Shown here: positions 26,690 to 43,490 of the stretch, piece after piece
Layout of the letters: every line of letters starts with the position of its first letter
Numbering within the stretch: the first letter of the stretch is position 1
Source of the DNA: Diphasiastrum complanatum
Taxonomy: Eukaryota > Streptophyta > Lycopodiopsida > Lycopodiales > Lycopodiaceae
DNA length: 64,000 bases
Assembly: GCA_029204225.1 (NCBI GenBank)
Contig: CM055094.1
Span: 14,140,928-14,204,927 of the forward strand
Direction: 5' to 3'
The notes under the pieces: generated by a model
The model's database searches: none
What the model was told of the DNA's origin: nothing
Seen by the model: the letters and a program-made list of their open reading frames with translations, nothing else
Made by a program: the position numbers and the translations under genes

Positions 26690-28230
26690 TTTTTCATGGA
26701 AGCTAGTGGAAAGAAGGGGTATTTTGCATTCGAATGCTACAAGAGGCAAAGAGCACAAGAGGAGGAGAACAAACAAGGAAACCTTGCACATGAAGAGGAG
26801 GAGAATGAAGGAGATCTATTCTTGATGGCATCTACATCCTCACCAACAAGCAATAGCATTTCAAGAGACACTTGGTGGATTGATAGTGGGACTCTTATGA
26901 AAAGGACTTCCTCTCAACTTTACACTCTTTCAATGATGCTAAAAAGTTTGTCTTTACTGCAAGTGATGAAGAGTGTAGGATAGATGGTGTCTAGAATCCT
27001 AAAAAAATATGGATCTAGATAATGCTCTTTATGTACCATCAATCACCAAAAATATGCAAGTGTTGGTCAACTTGTGGAAAGTGGTTTGGATGTCCACTTC
27101 AAGCATGGTGTTTGTTCCATTTTTAAGAATGATAATTGCATAGCAAAAGGTTTAAACATGGAAGCTTGTTTAAATTGGATGCTTGTGTTGCTATTGAGAA
27201 TGCAACTAACAATCTTGGTGACAAGAAGCTTGCAAGGATTGAGGAGGAGCATCAAAGAGAAATTTTTTTTGAGGATCAACCTCAAACCCAAGAGCTCCAA
27301 GGAGTACCTCAAAGACAAAGGCCAATTCATCAAATTGCATGTAATTTTTCCATTCAAGTGTGCATCTTGTAAGGGTGAAGAGTATTGGAGGGTCTACTAT
27401 CTTTGAATCCTTCTTGGATAGTATTAGTAGACATGAATTGACTAGTCTCTTATCTTTAAGATTGATGGTGTTTAGTACTTTATATGACAAGACAATGAAG
27501 TTGGATGCTTTCCAATCTATATTTGTTGTTGATAAAACAATTTCATTGGATAACTATTTTTGTAATAGTTTGAATAGTGTCATAAAAGATGAAACATCAT
27601 TTGTTTTGGAAATCTTTGTGTCCACATGCTTTGTGCATGATCATTCCAATGCAAGGACCAAAGAAAATCCTACATCAATGATAGGAGTAAAGATAATTTG
27701 TTGCTCTTCAAGTAGAGATTGTAGAATCTACATGTGTTCCACCAAAGAAGTTGTCAATGGTGGAAATATGGTATCTCATGAGTGGAAGACTTGCAAACTT
27801 GAAGAAACATGTATGGATTAGCACCTTATCCAAATAATTGATGAATTGGAGTCAAGTCAAGAGGAGGAGCAAGCTCAAGACCTGAGGACTCCAAGAAAAA
27901 CCTTGAGTAACAAGATGGAGCCATCAAGGCTCAATCATATGGATCAAGCAGGCAAGTTGTCTTTGGCAACATTATTTCTGCACTTAATAGCTTAATTGAT
28001 GTACCAAGTGCACAAAATGCCTTGGAATTCATAGCTTGGCATGATGTATAGTTTTGAAGTGTGCTACATGTATACAGACACCTATTTGGAACATCTTGTA
28101 AGGGATCCTTTAAGAGGTGGTGAAAGATCCTTCATGGACATCATTCTCTATTGGAGTCTCAAAAGTTTATTGTTTGTAGCTGGATTTTTTAAGACACTTC
28201 TAAAGTTTTCATTTATCAAGCAAAGAGTTG
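26690..28230 (+). pseudogene. RT4 gag-protease-integrase remnant
   Basis: The frame begins within Gag near the knuckle (GKKGYFAFECYKR at about 26706-26745; the His of the knuckle is now Phe). It continues through an acidic tail to TWWIDSG, then a deletion just after the protease active site. 27074-27406 corresponds to the protease/pre-integrase part. 27360-27821 holds the same altered integrase as RT3 (SIGGSTIFESFLDSISRHE, then YDKTMK, FVVDK.ISLDNYF, FVHDHSNARTK). 27822-28040 is the linker, with stops. At 28041-28150 the RT3-type junction to RT C-terminal sequence is seen (GERSFMDIILYW). Most of gag is missing. Confidence 0.85.
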
Positions 28231-28257
28231 TAGATAGATCAAGCTAAATTTGAGGAG

Positions 28258-28859
28258 TGTGAGAAATTATCAAAAAATTGGCAAATCTAGCTTGATCAAA
28301 ACCATGTAAATTGTACATAGGCGGGTCCCACATGTGTGAATCCTTGTTGGCACGTGTGAGGTGAGGTCAAAGTAGTTTAGATCTCATTCATACGGTTAGT
28401 TAGGCTTGTTTGGTCATAATTCCTAAATTATAGGGCCAAATTCCTTGAATCATGGAGGTGGATAACCAACCTAGCCACCAAATAACTTGAGGTGGGGAAG
28501 AGCTTATTGTACATACAATCCATCATTCCATAGTGAGGAGATAGAATATGTGGAGCAAATTGGCAATCTTGAGTTTTCTACACATTTGTCTTGAGTTTTT
28601 GTAAATGCTTTGGTATCTAAACTTGATTCCACTTACTCTCTGATAATAGGCTATACTGGAGTCTGTACCACACACATGTGGGGTCGAAATTCAATGTTTG
28701 TTCAGTGCTTTTGATTGCTCTTGATTGTGGGATCCAATATTGCTTTTCAAAATCAGGATTTTTTGACTAGTTTTGCAATATATAGGTGTATCAATCAATC
28801 AATCACTCTTGGAGCCTTATGTAGGTTCATTGATGGTCCTTAGTACTATACTTTCAACA
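28258..28859 (+). repeat. RT4 3' LTR
   Basis: 602 bp, from TGTGAGAAATTATC just after the purine tract to ..TTTCAACA, followed by target duplication ATATT. Confidence 0.92.
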
Positions 28860-28864
28860 ATATT

Positions 28865-29373
28865 GACAATCAATTCTTGTTTCGCGTATATGCAAACAAT
28901 TGTTTTTTCTAGTTCATCTGTGGCTATGAGCTAGAAAATTGGTGGGCTAAGCTTCAAATATTCTTTTGAAATATGTAACCAAAGAATGGCATACATAATA
29001 TGCTTGGTGGAGGGGATGTAACCAAAGAGTGGCATACATAATACACTTGGTGGAGGGACCATAAGAAGGATGCTTGAGAAAAGTTCAAATCCTTTTTAGT
29101 TGGACATCATTTCAACAAGATATATGTCAAGCTATGATTGATCCGAAGTGATTTACCTATTTTGAAAAATGAGATGCCCAATAGTCAACAATATTACAAA
29201 CAAGTGGAAGACAACCAACGATTTACTTCTCACTTGGAATAGTTAATCATCGAGAACTTATAAAGAGTTTGCTAGGAATGAATCATATTTTTCTACAAAG
29301 TAGAATGACAAATCAACAAACCAAGAAAACAATATAATATTGAAGTACTTTGTACTAAATATAAATAAATAAT

Positions 29374-29411
<38 letters not shown>

Positions 29412-32400
29412 ACTAATGAATTAATATGATGAGCAACTATAATTGTAAAGAATAATTATAAAATCCATTACCTGTCTTGAAAATTGCATGTCATTTCATT
29501 ATTCAACTAGAAAAAACATATCTAATTTTTAAGAAACCGTTTTTTTGAACCAAATCATGGACACCAAGAATAATGAGGCATCTCCTTCATGTATAACTTT
29601 TATCCCAAAAGTTCCAATCCATCAAAAGCAAATAGTTCTAAATTTGTCGCTAATTAAATGTTAAGTGGATTTAGAATTTCAACTCCAAGTCGGTGCAACA
29701 AATAGCCCAAAATATAACAGTCAGGTTTCACAAAGAGATGCCCAATTGTTTCCACGACCAGTTTATATAAAATATACTTCTATTGTCCACATATAATTTT
29801 TTCAAAATATTGACAAGCCTTTATTGTGTACTTTCAACTTTGCAATAGTTAACTTCTCAATTTTGTACTTTTTTTTTTATAACAAAACCTTACCACATTT
29901 CCATTTGAAACTAGATGAGGGTTTTATGGTAAGTATCTTCGTAGTTGCAACATTTCACTTCTTATGAGCAATGCCTTTCCAATTAATGTTTGGATCATCG
30001 ACTCCTCATAAATTAATCCTCCTATAAAATTCATTTTTCAATTTAAGTAGGATTGAAACGAGGAAAGACTAGAAATTGATATTGAATTATCTATAAGGGG
30101 TATCATGTGAATAACACAAGATCACAAGGTTTAAAAAGCAAGCTTTGATTTGTGATGAATTAAAAAATACTTATGCAACAAAACGATTTTCTTGATAATA
30201 AAATTTCTCTACAAGATATCATGTCCGAAATTGATCAGAATATTTGTTATGTTTTCTCCCTATTCTCAAGGCAAAGTCTTTGAATTGACACAAACATTTT
30301 GAAAAGAGTACATGTGCAATGAAATAATTTCCTTCTCTAGACAAAGTTTTGTTTGCAAGCACTACGTCCAAGATTGGCCAAGTTATCCTCTCTTTGCTTT
30401 GAAATAATGGCCTTTTAGCAACCATAAATAAGACACAATATTTGTGTTTTTTGAGATATCTGTGGAAAATGGTATAACCAACATGTGCTTGGCCTTGTGC
30501 CAACGAGTGGCTAGCCCTAATACAAATGGATGTCTAGCTCTATAACCAACGAGTAGTGCCTAGTCCCTAGCTCCTCAAAAAATATTTGAAAAATCATTAT
30601 GTTTCAGGCCTCTCATGGTAATGCATGTGCTACATTTGAGGGCACAAAGAAAAAGAAAATTGTTCAAAAACAGTGTTTTGTTTTTCGAACTATACAAAGC
30701 AGAAAAATAAACTTGGAGTTTTTTGAACTATAAAGAGCAAAAAGAATAGAACTCTTAAGGAGTTTTATAGCTTGAGAGCTTTGTAGCTTTTGCTGCATTG
30801 AAAGATTGCTTGATTGCTTTATACAACATACCTTTGATGGCAATTTTGGTTTCTATTTATAGAAAGATCATGAAACCTATTTTCCTAGAATAATATAAGT
30901 CTAGTGGTTGGATTGTAGTTAATGTGTACCGGTTTTCATACATGATCATCATCAAAAAGTCATCTTGAAGTGTGTGATAGAGACAGTAGTCTATTTCTAC
31001 CAAAAAGTGTAGTAGAAGTACTTCAGAAAATATTGGTCGACATGTGTGAGATTCAAATAAGGTTCAAATTTGAATAAAGAAAGATTCAAATAGTTTCAAT
31101 GTCGAATGAAGGTTGATTTAGAATAGCAACTCATTACACAATTTCTCCAGTTTCAATTTTTTCTAAAGCATATTCCACTTCCATTCATTCTTGTTTGCAT
31201 CATGGTAGAGTGAAACAAGTTCAAGCTTTATAGCAATTCATGACACTCTCCTGAAGCATGGCCTTTAAGTTTAATGGAATCTTGCTATTGTTTGGTAAGT
31301 GCATCCATCATAATGTTGCCTTTATGTCCTTCCAAATCCCTCATAGGCTCTTCAAAAGCTTGGTTGACAAAATTGTTGTGCCTTTCAACCCTTATACAAT
31401 TATCTATTTGAATTATTCCTTCAACTTGCATGTCAACTCTACATTGAAATTGCATGTGGACTTAAATTCCTGCGTTTATCATCCATTATCGGCTATGTTT
31501 ATTGACCTCATGTTTTGGTTGCTCTGCCTCTCTTTCATCAACTTGCTTAGCTTCCTTGATCTTGTAGTCCCTTCTTCTACGCTTCCAGCCTTTCATACGC
31601 TGCACTTATCTACCATAAATTTGAGTTGTTCGTACTCACTTGGCAACTTGGTCCTTCATGTGCCTATCATCCTTGGAGAGTTTCTGGTTGTCATTCTTCT
31701 TGTAAAGTCACTTATCACATCTTTCGAATATACCTTCTCATTAGGCATCTCATGCATATCTGTCGCTTATCTTTCTCTTTGTCCATTGCACACTTTTAGT
31801 GAAATCAAATCATTTACAACACATTTTTTTGAAAAGATTTAACCTCCATTTATCCTCCTTTTTTTAATGCCATGCTTTGAATTTAATTCAAATTAATGTA
31901 TACGCTTAAACATTTTATGAGTTGTAAAGGAAAGTTTCCTCAATTTACATGTGTGTTTAGTTTTCTCGGTGAGCAACACCAACACCGGATTAATGTATTC
32001 ACACAAGATCTCTTCTTAGAGACATAGAAGAGGTATGTAAATCAATGTGTTTTATAAATTCTAATACTTATGGGATAAGATCATTTCCAAAGTGCTCTCA
32101 TCTTGCCTTGCAAATTTGGAACCTCCAGAGTCTTAACATAGTCTAAAAAGCCAACAAGGGGGTATAAAAATAGCTTGCTCTTCCATCACTTATTACCAAT
32201 ATGTCGTTCAAAAAGAAGAGGGAACCTCAAGGGGATGAGAAATGTTATCGATGAAACTTTAAATATGGCCTTATTCACTTCCATAGATCAAGTATGTCAC
32301 ACATCCACTTGGAGCACGTTGTAGCAACATTTTGTTTTGCTTTTTCTGAAGTGAAACAAGATAGGTCCCCATTCTTGAGCTAGTTGGCCTTACTTTGTCT

Positions 32401-33544
32401 CATCAAATCCAAATCATGGTGGTCATCAATCCTATGGAGAATGTTTTGCTAGGTGAACTCCAACTCAACGTTCTCGAGGCTAGTGCTAGTTGACTCATCA
32501 CCTGTTTTCCTTTTGGCTTTAAGGAAAGTGGGAACGGAAGTTATTCTCACACAGCAGGCTGCTAGCAGACAGAACCCACCTCCTTTTCCTTTTGCTTGCC
32601 GTCCACTGTTTGTTGTTCATCCGTTGACTGAGAATAGACACATTGTCATAGCGGGAGGGTTGATGGTCCCTATGCTCCCACCTTCAGGGCTGTGTGCTCA
32701 TGTCTTGTTGCACCTCAGACATAACACTGCAACTCTTAATTCTTGACACCATCTCCTTTGTTTCAGGCATCACAGTGCAAGCATACGTATATAAAGGAGA
32801 AGCTATTTCAGGCATTTGTTGTGGTTTCCATCTTTTCTGATTCTCTCCAATATGTTTACTGGTGTAGTGATCAGAGATTCTTAACATGATTTCATCATAT
32901 TGTCTCCAAACATTCTACATATACAAAGTCCATTTTCACACGGACTCAGATTCATGAAGTAAGATTGAGAATAATTAGGTAATCTAAAGGCATCCCATTC
33001 TCTAGCGCTGCAACTTGCACCATGCTCATTATCGAACTTAACGAGGGAGTAAAATCAACTAAACTATCATATTGTGCACAAAGTTCTAATGAAGCTTCCC
33101 ACTTACATCAAGAATAGACTCAAATAACATGTGTCCCTTGGTAGGGGACAAGCACATGCAGGAATTTTTCTTTTGAATGAAGTCCAGCCATAATTTTAAT
33201 AATAAGCAACAATTTCAAATTTCAAGCAACATTAAGAAATGTAGAAGTTATAGGGCAGATGATTGCATTGTCAATACACAACATATTTCTAAAAACTTAT
33301 GATATTCCAAACTTCTATGTGGGACACAATACATGATCACTTATGCTAATTGCAAATATCCTAGACTGCTCTATACAACACTTATCCAAAAACGTAACTG
33401 CTTCCAATGCGAGGATTCTGGAGCAGTCAAATCTACTATGACTAACATAAAATGATCAATTTGGTTCTCCTATGAAGTAAGTTGCAAACCACAGGAAACA
33501 GCATCGTCTTGAATGCCAAACAATCAAGTTGAAAAAGCCGGTGG
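28865..33544. other. AT-rich region without recognised gene
   Basis: 4.7 kb in which I recognise no protein family. It contains a (CA)n microsatellite at about 29376-29409. An open frame of 194 codons at 31258-31842 (+) is rich in hydrophobic residues and Ser/Leu, but has no motif, start context or neighbour to support it. A short frame at 32453-32746 is similarly unsupported. About 500 bases before 33545 are likely eL30 3' flank. Confidence 0.5.
29376..29409. repeat. (CA)n microsatellite
   Basis: About 17 uninterrupted CA units ending at CGTACTAATG. Confidence 0.95.
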
Positions 33545-35469
33545 TCACTCTGTGGGCATTGACCTTATGATATCTGAATCACCTGCATACATGCGCAGTT
33601 GGTACAAGTGTTAATAGTCATTGGTGCAACAAGGAAACAAACATGTCATATGTAAAAGAGCATGTGACAACGATCTCTATTGAATGCCATGCACGCACAT
33701 CAATCTAGTGGAACTTTAGGACGGTTCCCCCAAACACAATGCTCACATCTAAAAGTGATGGATTATGAACGCAGTTAAGGTTTTATTATACTTTAAGTCA
33801 TGTAAATCCTCAGCACGTCAAAGAAAAAATAAAAAATCTAAAGAGACAAAAGAGGGGATGATGTACCTGGGTCAGTGATGCTAAGACAACAAACTCTGAA
33901 ATATTTGCCACAGGCTGTACCAAGATCTACATTATCTGCCACATGAAATTACAAAATAGGTTTTGAGAGAAAGGAATGAATGCCATTATGCCAAATGCCA
34001 ATTCATTGCCCCTAGACTCAAAGCAGTGACTGACATTTGAAGTGAAATAGAAGACCACCTTGAATAATAGTGTTATGGCACACGTCCAAATTAATCTGAT
34101 CGAATGTCAGTCCAGACTATTACTCAACGTAAGTTGCAAAGTAAAGGCGAAGTGATCTATTTTCTTAGTGCTAGAGTTAAGATGATACAATGGCTTCAGT
34201 TATCGACTTACTTCCAGTGTAATGATGTACACCAGTCTTTGAAAGCATGGCGTAGTACTCAATTTCTGATTTTCGTAGTGGTGGGCAATTATTTGATATA
34301 ATCACTAGTTTTCCTGCATTCAAAAATAACAGGTCACTCTAAATTTGACAGGCAAAACTTTGGGAGAAATTAATCAAGGTTTATATTATTAATTGAAAGG
34401 TTGGACTTGACACACCACTCATCGCACAATCAAGAAAATAACCTTAAGATTGAACGCCAAAATGATCAAGAATTTGTAGCTTCATACACATGAACGTAAT
34501 AAACCCCCTAGGATGGATTACTTTGAGGTGTGTTTGAAGACTTGATGCCAAGAAATAATACTTAGAATGTGCTTAAAGACTTGAACAAAACTAATTTTGT
34601 ACGTAAGGAGCCATTCATGTGGCTGCTGCTCAGTTTCCAGTTACAAATTAAGTCAGAATACAAACAACCGAACTTAAAGGAACAACCTACATTTGAACAA
34701 AACCAACTTAGAAGACCCTGCAACTGGTGCAACCGTGCTGATTAAGAATGAGTATAAGATTACACTTGCTTACCAATCATCTACATATCTTGCTACCAAA
34801 TATCTGGATAACACTACCTAACCGATTGAATTTCGCATTCAACTTATTTTTGTGTATAGAAAATCTTTCCCACAGACAAAAGACTTCTGAACCCACTCTA
34901 CTAAATGTTGAGCTTCCATTTGAGCATGAAATACCTTTTCCACCACGCAGGGACTTCAAAGTGGTCTTGTATCCAAGTGTGAACTTCCCACTCTTCATGA
35001 CAAGGGCCAACCTGTTGTTAATGCTTTCCTGAGCCTTTTTCTGTCACATGAAAAAGAGAAGATCAAACTTCCATATGGTAATCAGTCAAAGCAGAGCACA
35101 AGTCTTCAGGGATTTACACAAGGCAAACATTCCTGAAACTACGCTAGCCTTTGAAGCAAAGGTTTACTTAATAATAAAATAAAGAAACTGATCTATCAAT
35201 CATTTTTTGCCCGTCTCACGCTTGACACCGATGCAATCAATGCAATCCTTGAGTGTTTTATAGACAGAGATCTACGAGCAAACTAAATAAACAAAGATCC
35301 AAGAGCAAATTATGCTCAAAAGAAACAGAGATCTAAGAGCAGATTATCCTCAGAAGGGAATCTAACACTAAAAGCTATGGAAACCCTTAATATGAATATA
35401 ACATCAAAATCTATCCAAATAATAGGTGAATGTAGAGAAAAATCTCACGGTTTTCTTGGCAGCCACCAT
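33545..35469 (-). CDS. RPL30: 60S ribosomal protein eL30 (RPL30), five coding exons
   Basis: Coding exons on the minus strand: 35469-35449, 35040-34935, 34313-34212, 33935-33867 and 33582-33545. All four introns have GT..AG borders, phases agree, and the sum is 336 nt (111 residues plus TGA). The protein is the usual eL30 length. It starts [17 protein letters not shown] and continues [55 protein letters not shown], then [14 protein letters not shown] at the C-terminus. eL30 belongs to the L7Ae/L30e RNA-binding fold and sits in the cytosolic large subunit near the intersubunit face; in yeast it also regulates its own pre-mRNA. The very short first coding exon (7 codons) is typical of plant ribosomal protein genes. 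Every conserved block is intact, so I take it as functional despite the transposon-rich setting. The GGGK/ISCSNG stretch seen when reading through exon 2 is intron. Confidence 0.96.
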
Positions 35470-35599
35470 CTTGGCTGCGTCGACAGGAGTGCGAAGCGCG
35501 GCTGCTCAAGAGGAGGCAGACGCGGCAGCAGCGACAGCGAGGAGGAGAGAGCACAGGCACAAATATGGCTACGATCCATCTATGGCTCTATCTAACCCT

Positions 35600-35640
35600 A
35601 AACCCTAACAGAGTCACGCAGCCACCCACAATTGTGGGCC
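35600..35640 (-). promoter_or_regulatory. Telo-box and site II-like element of RPL30
   Basis: AAACCCTAA at 35600-35608 (within TAACCCTAAACCCTAAC, 35593-35609) is a telo-box, 131-139 bp upstream of the eL30 ATG. TGGGCC at 35635-35640 matches the site II (TGGGCY) motif. Telo-boxes paired with site II elements are common in plant ribosomal protein promoters and are linked to growth-dependent expression. I see the motifs; their function here is inferred. The transcription start is unknown, so the telo-box could lie in the 5' UTR. Confidence 0.75.
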
Positions 35641-35814
35641 TGCCAATTGGGGGTCACACACGTATCGGTATGACCTCCAATTAGTGGGTTGGGAGAGTTA
35701 GGGCCTGCCCCACTAGGTCTTACCTTTAACCGCGAGCTCTAAGTTAGCATCATTTGGTGGGCATTGTTGAACATAGAGATTGCTTGGTGCTGCTTACCAC
35801 AATTGTCTCTTGTG

Positions 35815-36480
35815 GGTTGGCGCCAGCATTGCCCCCGACGCCAGCAGCGCCACTGCTGCTCCCGACGCCAGCGTCGCTCCTGGCGCCACTGTGATCAAAA
35901 TCCAGTCGGCGCCAAGTTCTTATGGCTGAAAATCTTTGATCGGTTCTAGCAAAGTCTAGAGAGCTCGGATCGATGTGCAATTACCTCACACGATCTAGGC
36001 ATGATTAAAGGAAGCGTAAAGATCAATAAATTCTAGAGAGAGAAAATGACTTTCTAGAGGGAGCAAATCGTAGAGAGAGAAAACGTGCTTTACAAGCCTG
36101 GGCAAAGCACTTGTATGAGGGGAGGTGGCAAATCCCACCAATACTATAGGGGAATGCGGGTTGCGACTCAGGGCGAGCTCCTACCAAGTCTCAGCTTCCC
36201 TTGCTGGAATGTTGTCATGGCGCCTACCTTGGCATGCCAGCACCCCAGAGACTATGGTCGATCACACACTTGAAATGTAACCTTCTCAGATTTTTTAATA
36301 AAGTGGGATTTTCCTCAAACTGACTCTGATTACCTTCTGGGTTTCAGTGTTCGGTAAAAGCGCCAGTTGTAAAGCTGCTTCAAACTTTTTGATCTGGCAC
36401 ATAGCTGAGGGTCGTATCCCAAGACGCCAGCGGTATGCCGTCAGGACCATTCGGTCCAAGGCGCCAGCGGTATGCTGTTG
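35815..36480. repeat. GC-rich cluster of dispersed CGCCAGC motifs
   Basis: GGCGCCAGC, GACGCCAGC, GCGCCA and similar words recur at about 35818, 35836, 35847, 35866, 35880 and 35905, and again near 36423 and 36461 (the last two as CGCCAGCGGTATGC, about 38 bp apart). The surroundings are AT-rich. No coding frame is convincing. Origin unknown. Confidence 0.6.
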
Positions 36481-36539
36481 GGTTTGCTTTAATAAAACAA
36501 GAAAGAATTACACTTCCTTTAACTTTTAGTATTAACTGA

Positions 36540-41214
<4,675 letters not shown>

Positions 41215-41452
41215 ACCGCATCTTAGCCGAGCTCTGATACCAATGTAAAAACCCAAAGGGATTGCCCCTAAGATGAGGATAGGAAAAACACAATAGAAGA
41301 GACTATGGAACCAAACCGCCCGACCAATCCTAGATCAAAACTAGATCTAGCCCCCAAGCCATGCCATGTGAAGCAAGAGGAGAAGAGAGAAACTGGTAAC
41401 CTAAACCCAATATGTCGAGGGGAGAATCCCTACCTCATTATATAGAGAGTAG
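41215..41452 (-). mobile_element. LTR fragment with primer binding site
   Basis: GAGCTCTGATACCA at about 41229-41242 is the complement of a TGGTATCAGAGCTC primer site. It is followed on the right by TGTAAAAACCCAAAGG.., a plausible LTR end of a minus-strand element. The LTR part 41315-41370 (CTAGCCCCCAAGCCAT..GAAGCAAGAGGAGA) resembles 59985-60030 in the RT9 LTR, so both belong to one LTR family. The LTR is cut at about 41452 by other sequence. Confidence 0.7.
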
Positions 41453-41671
41453 TTAAGTTGCTGGTCTCTCCTCCAAACCTACAACAATATCCAAGGCATC
41501 ATTCATCCCAAGAAGTGATTCCATCCTCACTTTCCACAATGAATAGCTACTTGAGATAAGCCTATCATTGCCTTCCAACATGAATCCACCCCTTGTAGCC
41601 ATGTTGCAATGACCTGATCTTCTTCTTTCAACCTGTTCCAATGCACAAAGCACTCTCTTGATTGCCAACAA
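41453..41671 (-). pseudogene. Copia Gag N-terminal fragment
   Basis: The minus-strand reading contains MATRGGFMLEGNDRLISSS followed by YSLWKVRMESLLG, the conserved start of Copia Gag (W..RM motif) as in RT3. No more of the element is attached, and it belongs to neither neighbour in the expected order. Confidence 0.75.
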
Positions 41672-42849
41672 ATGAACTCAAGAAGAAATCACAAAGATAT
41701 GGAACTTCTCAATCTCTTCTAGCACTTGTAACACCATTGTCAGTCGAATGAGAAACTTTGCGACCAAAAGAAAAACTTTTGGAATATTCCACTAAATTCC
41801 CTAAAAAAGTGTTTTAAACTAGGGTGCTTTTCAAAAACACCTTGTGCATGTATAAAGCATGTTTGAAAAATGACCAGAAAAGGGTGATTTTGCACATTTT
41901 CAAGAATTTTGGACTTTGAAAAGGACTTGGTTTGTAAGTCACTTTTCATAATGAAATTTAAAATAAAATAACAAAAAACTAAAACATATTAAATTTTTTC
42001 TATTTTCAAAAACATGCGACACAATAAACTATACACAAAAATGTCTTGATTTTATGTATTTTACAAAATTGAACGGTAGCCTTTTGCAAAATGTCCATAT
42101 ATTTATGCTTCTTGCCCTACCAATACATATAGAAAAATTTACATGGGACTTTCACTCTTGTAGCCATTTGTATCCCCCGTGAACAACGAAGATGATCCTG
42201 AAGATGTTGGAAGCGTGTTCTTCTTCACTATTGACAAGAATACCACCTTCCTCCAAATGAAGATCAAGATCTTCGAGATTGTTTATTTTAGCACGAGTTC
42301 GATTACTAGGACCAACAAGTGTCTTGATCTACTACCGATCATCTTTATCCTACTCTAAAGTGACGGACTGATGAAATGGATAATATCCCTACAATAGTCA
42401 AAATGCAAATAAAGGTGAGAAGATGTAGGGCTAGGCTTTCAACTATTAGAATAAGAGAGCATGGCCAGCCTCACCTAGAGAGAAACGACTCTGTCTTTTC
42501 ATATCATCATCTCTTCATGTCTTGTATTCTCACGTGGCTTGTGGAGGGTGATAATGACCAACTCTCCTTTCATGAGATTAGAGAGGATCTTAGAAGTGAT
42601 GATTGCATATGAGGGTGTTTGAGTTCATTTGAGTCATTGTAGATCTAAAGTTCAATGCTGAGCAATCCAAATATTGAGAAGTGAGCATCTTCTACTCAAG
42701 AATGTTTGACCAACAGTTATACCTGCTGAACTGTCGGAGTAAATTACAACACTAACCCAGTCAGAGTGGAGTTAATATATTGAGCTCGGCTGGCAATATG
42801 CATTGGATAGGCTAAATCCTTGCTACGACATCATAGCACTTCCACAATG
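41672..42849. other. Unrecognised intergenic DNA
   Basis: No coding sequence or repeat recognised; short frames only (for example 42376-42612). Confidence 0.5.
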
Positions 42850-43490
42850 GCATCTAAAGTCCATCAACTATGGTGCTGCTTATTATGGTATGAACCTTTG
42901 TGGAGAACACCTTTTTGAAAAAAGCATTTGAGAGGATCTGCTTTGGAGATCATCCAAGTACAAGGTGTCCAATCAAGAATCCGCACTTTTTACAAGGACA
43001 AAATGCAGAACAGCAAGTTCGACGACAAGATACAGAGGTTCAACGGTTAGAAGTAGAATCAAGCCAACAAGGATCAGCTTATCTGAGAAATGGATGTTAG
43101 ATTGATCCATCTTTATCACAAGTTTCTTCAACAACTAATGGCAAGGTGGAGGTATTGGTCATATCATCTTGCATGTCTCCGAACTCTAAAGAAGACCACA
43201 ATAGTCTATTTTGTGAAAGATTGAAAGGAGAATTTATTACTAGTGTATGCCTATCAACTTAGAGGCGATCGTATACTGCACTCGGTAAGGTGCTATGGAT
43301 GCAGAGGAAAACATTGTTGAGCCAAATGTCCACATTGAGCACAATGCGATGAAAAATTCCCAACTAGCCAGAAGGCATTTGGCCTATGTAGACCGACATG
43401 CACCTGTGTTGATCAACCCACCTATCGATAAATTGCACTATAAAAGAAAAATCCTAGTCATTGACATCTTCAGAGCCTATAGAATATGTT
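42850..43490 (+). pseudogene. Decayed copy of RT9 gag-like CCHC protein
   Basis: The plus strand reads CFGDHPSTRCPIKNP and GQNAEQQV (about 42940-43020), then a diverged spacer. Next come CYGCRGKH and AKCPH (about 43288-43340, with a stop inside the second knuckle), then LAYVDRHAPV and HYKRKILV (about 43376-43460). These are the same landmarks, in the same order, as in the minus-strand RT9 protein at 61811-62895. Several frame changes show it is dead. No LTRs are evident around it. Confidence 0.75.

Larger units (their letters stand above)
25344..28859 (+). mobile_element. Non-autonomous Copia retrotransposon RT4 (TSD ATATT), PBS lost
   Basis: The plus-strand element starts TGTGAGAAATTGTC (25344) and ends TTTCAACA (28859). 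It is flanked by perfect 5-bp target duplications ATATT at 25339-25343 and 28860-28864. LTRs are 25344-25780 and 28258-28859, with purine tract AAATTTGAGGAG before 28258. The PBS and the start of the leader are deleted: the 5' LTR runs straight into sequence equivalent to about 300 bp downstream of the RT3 PBS. The interior is colinear with RT3 and also lacks RT. Confidence 0.93.
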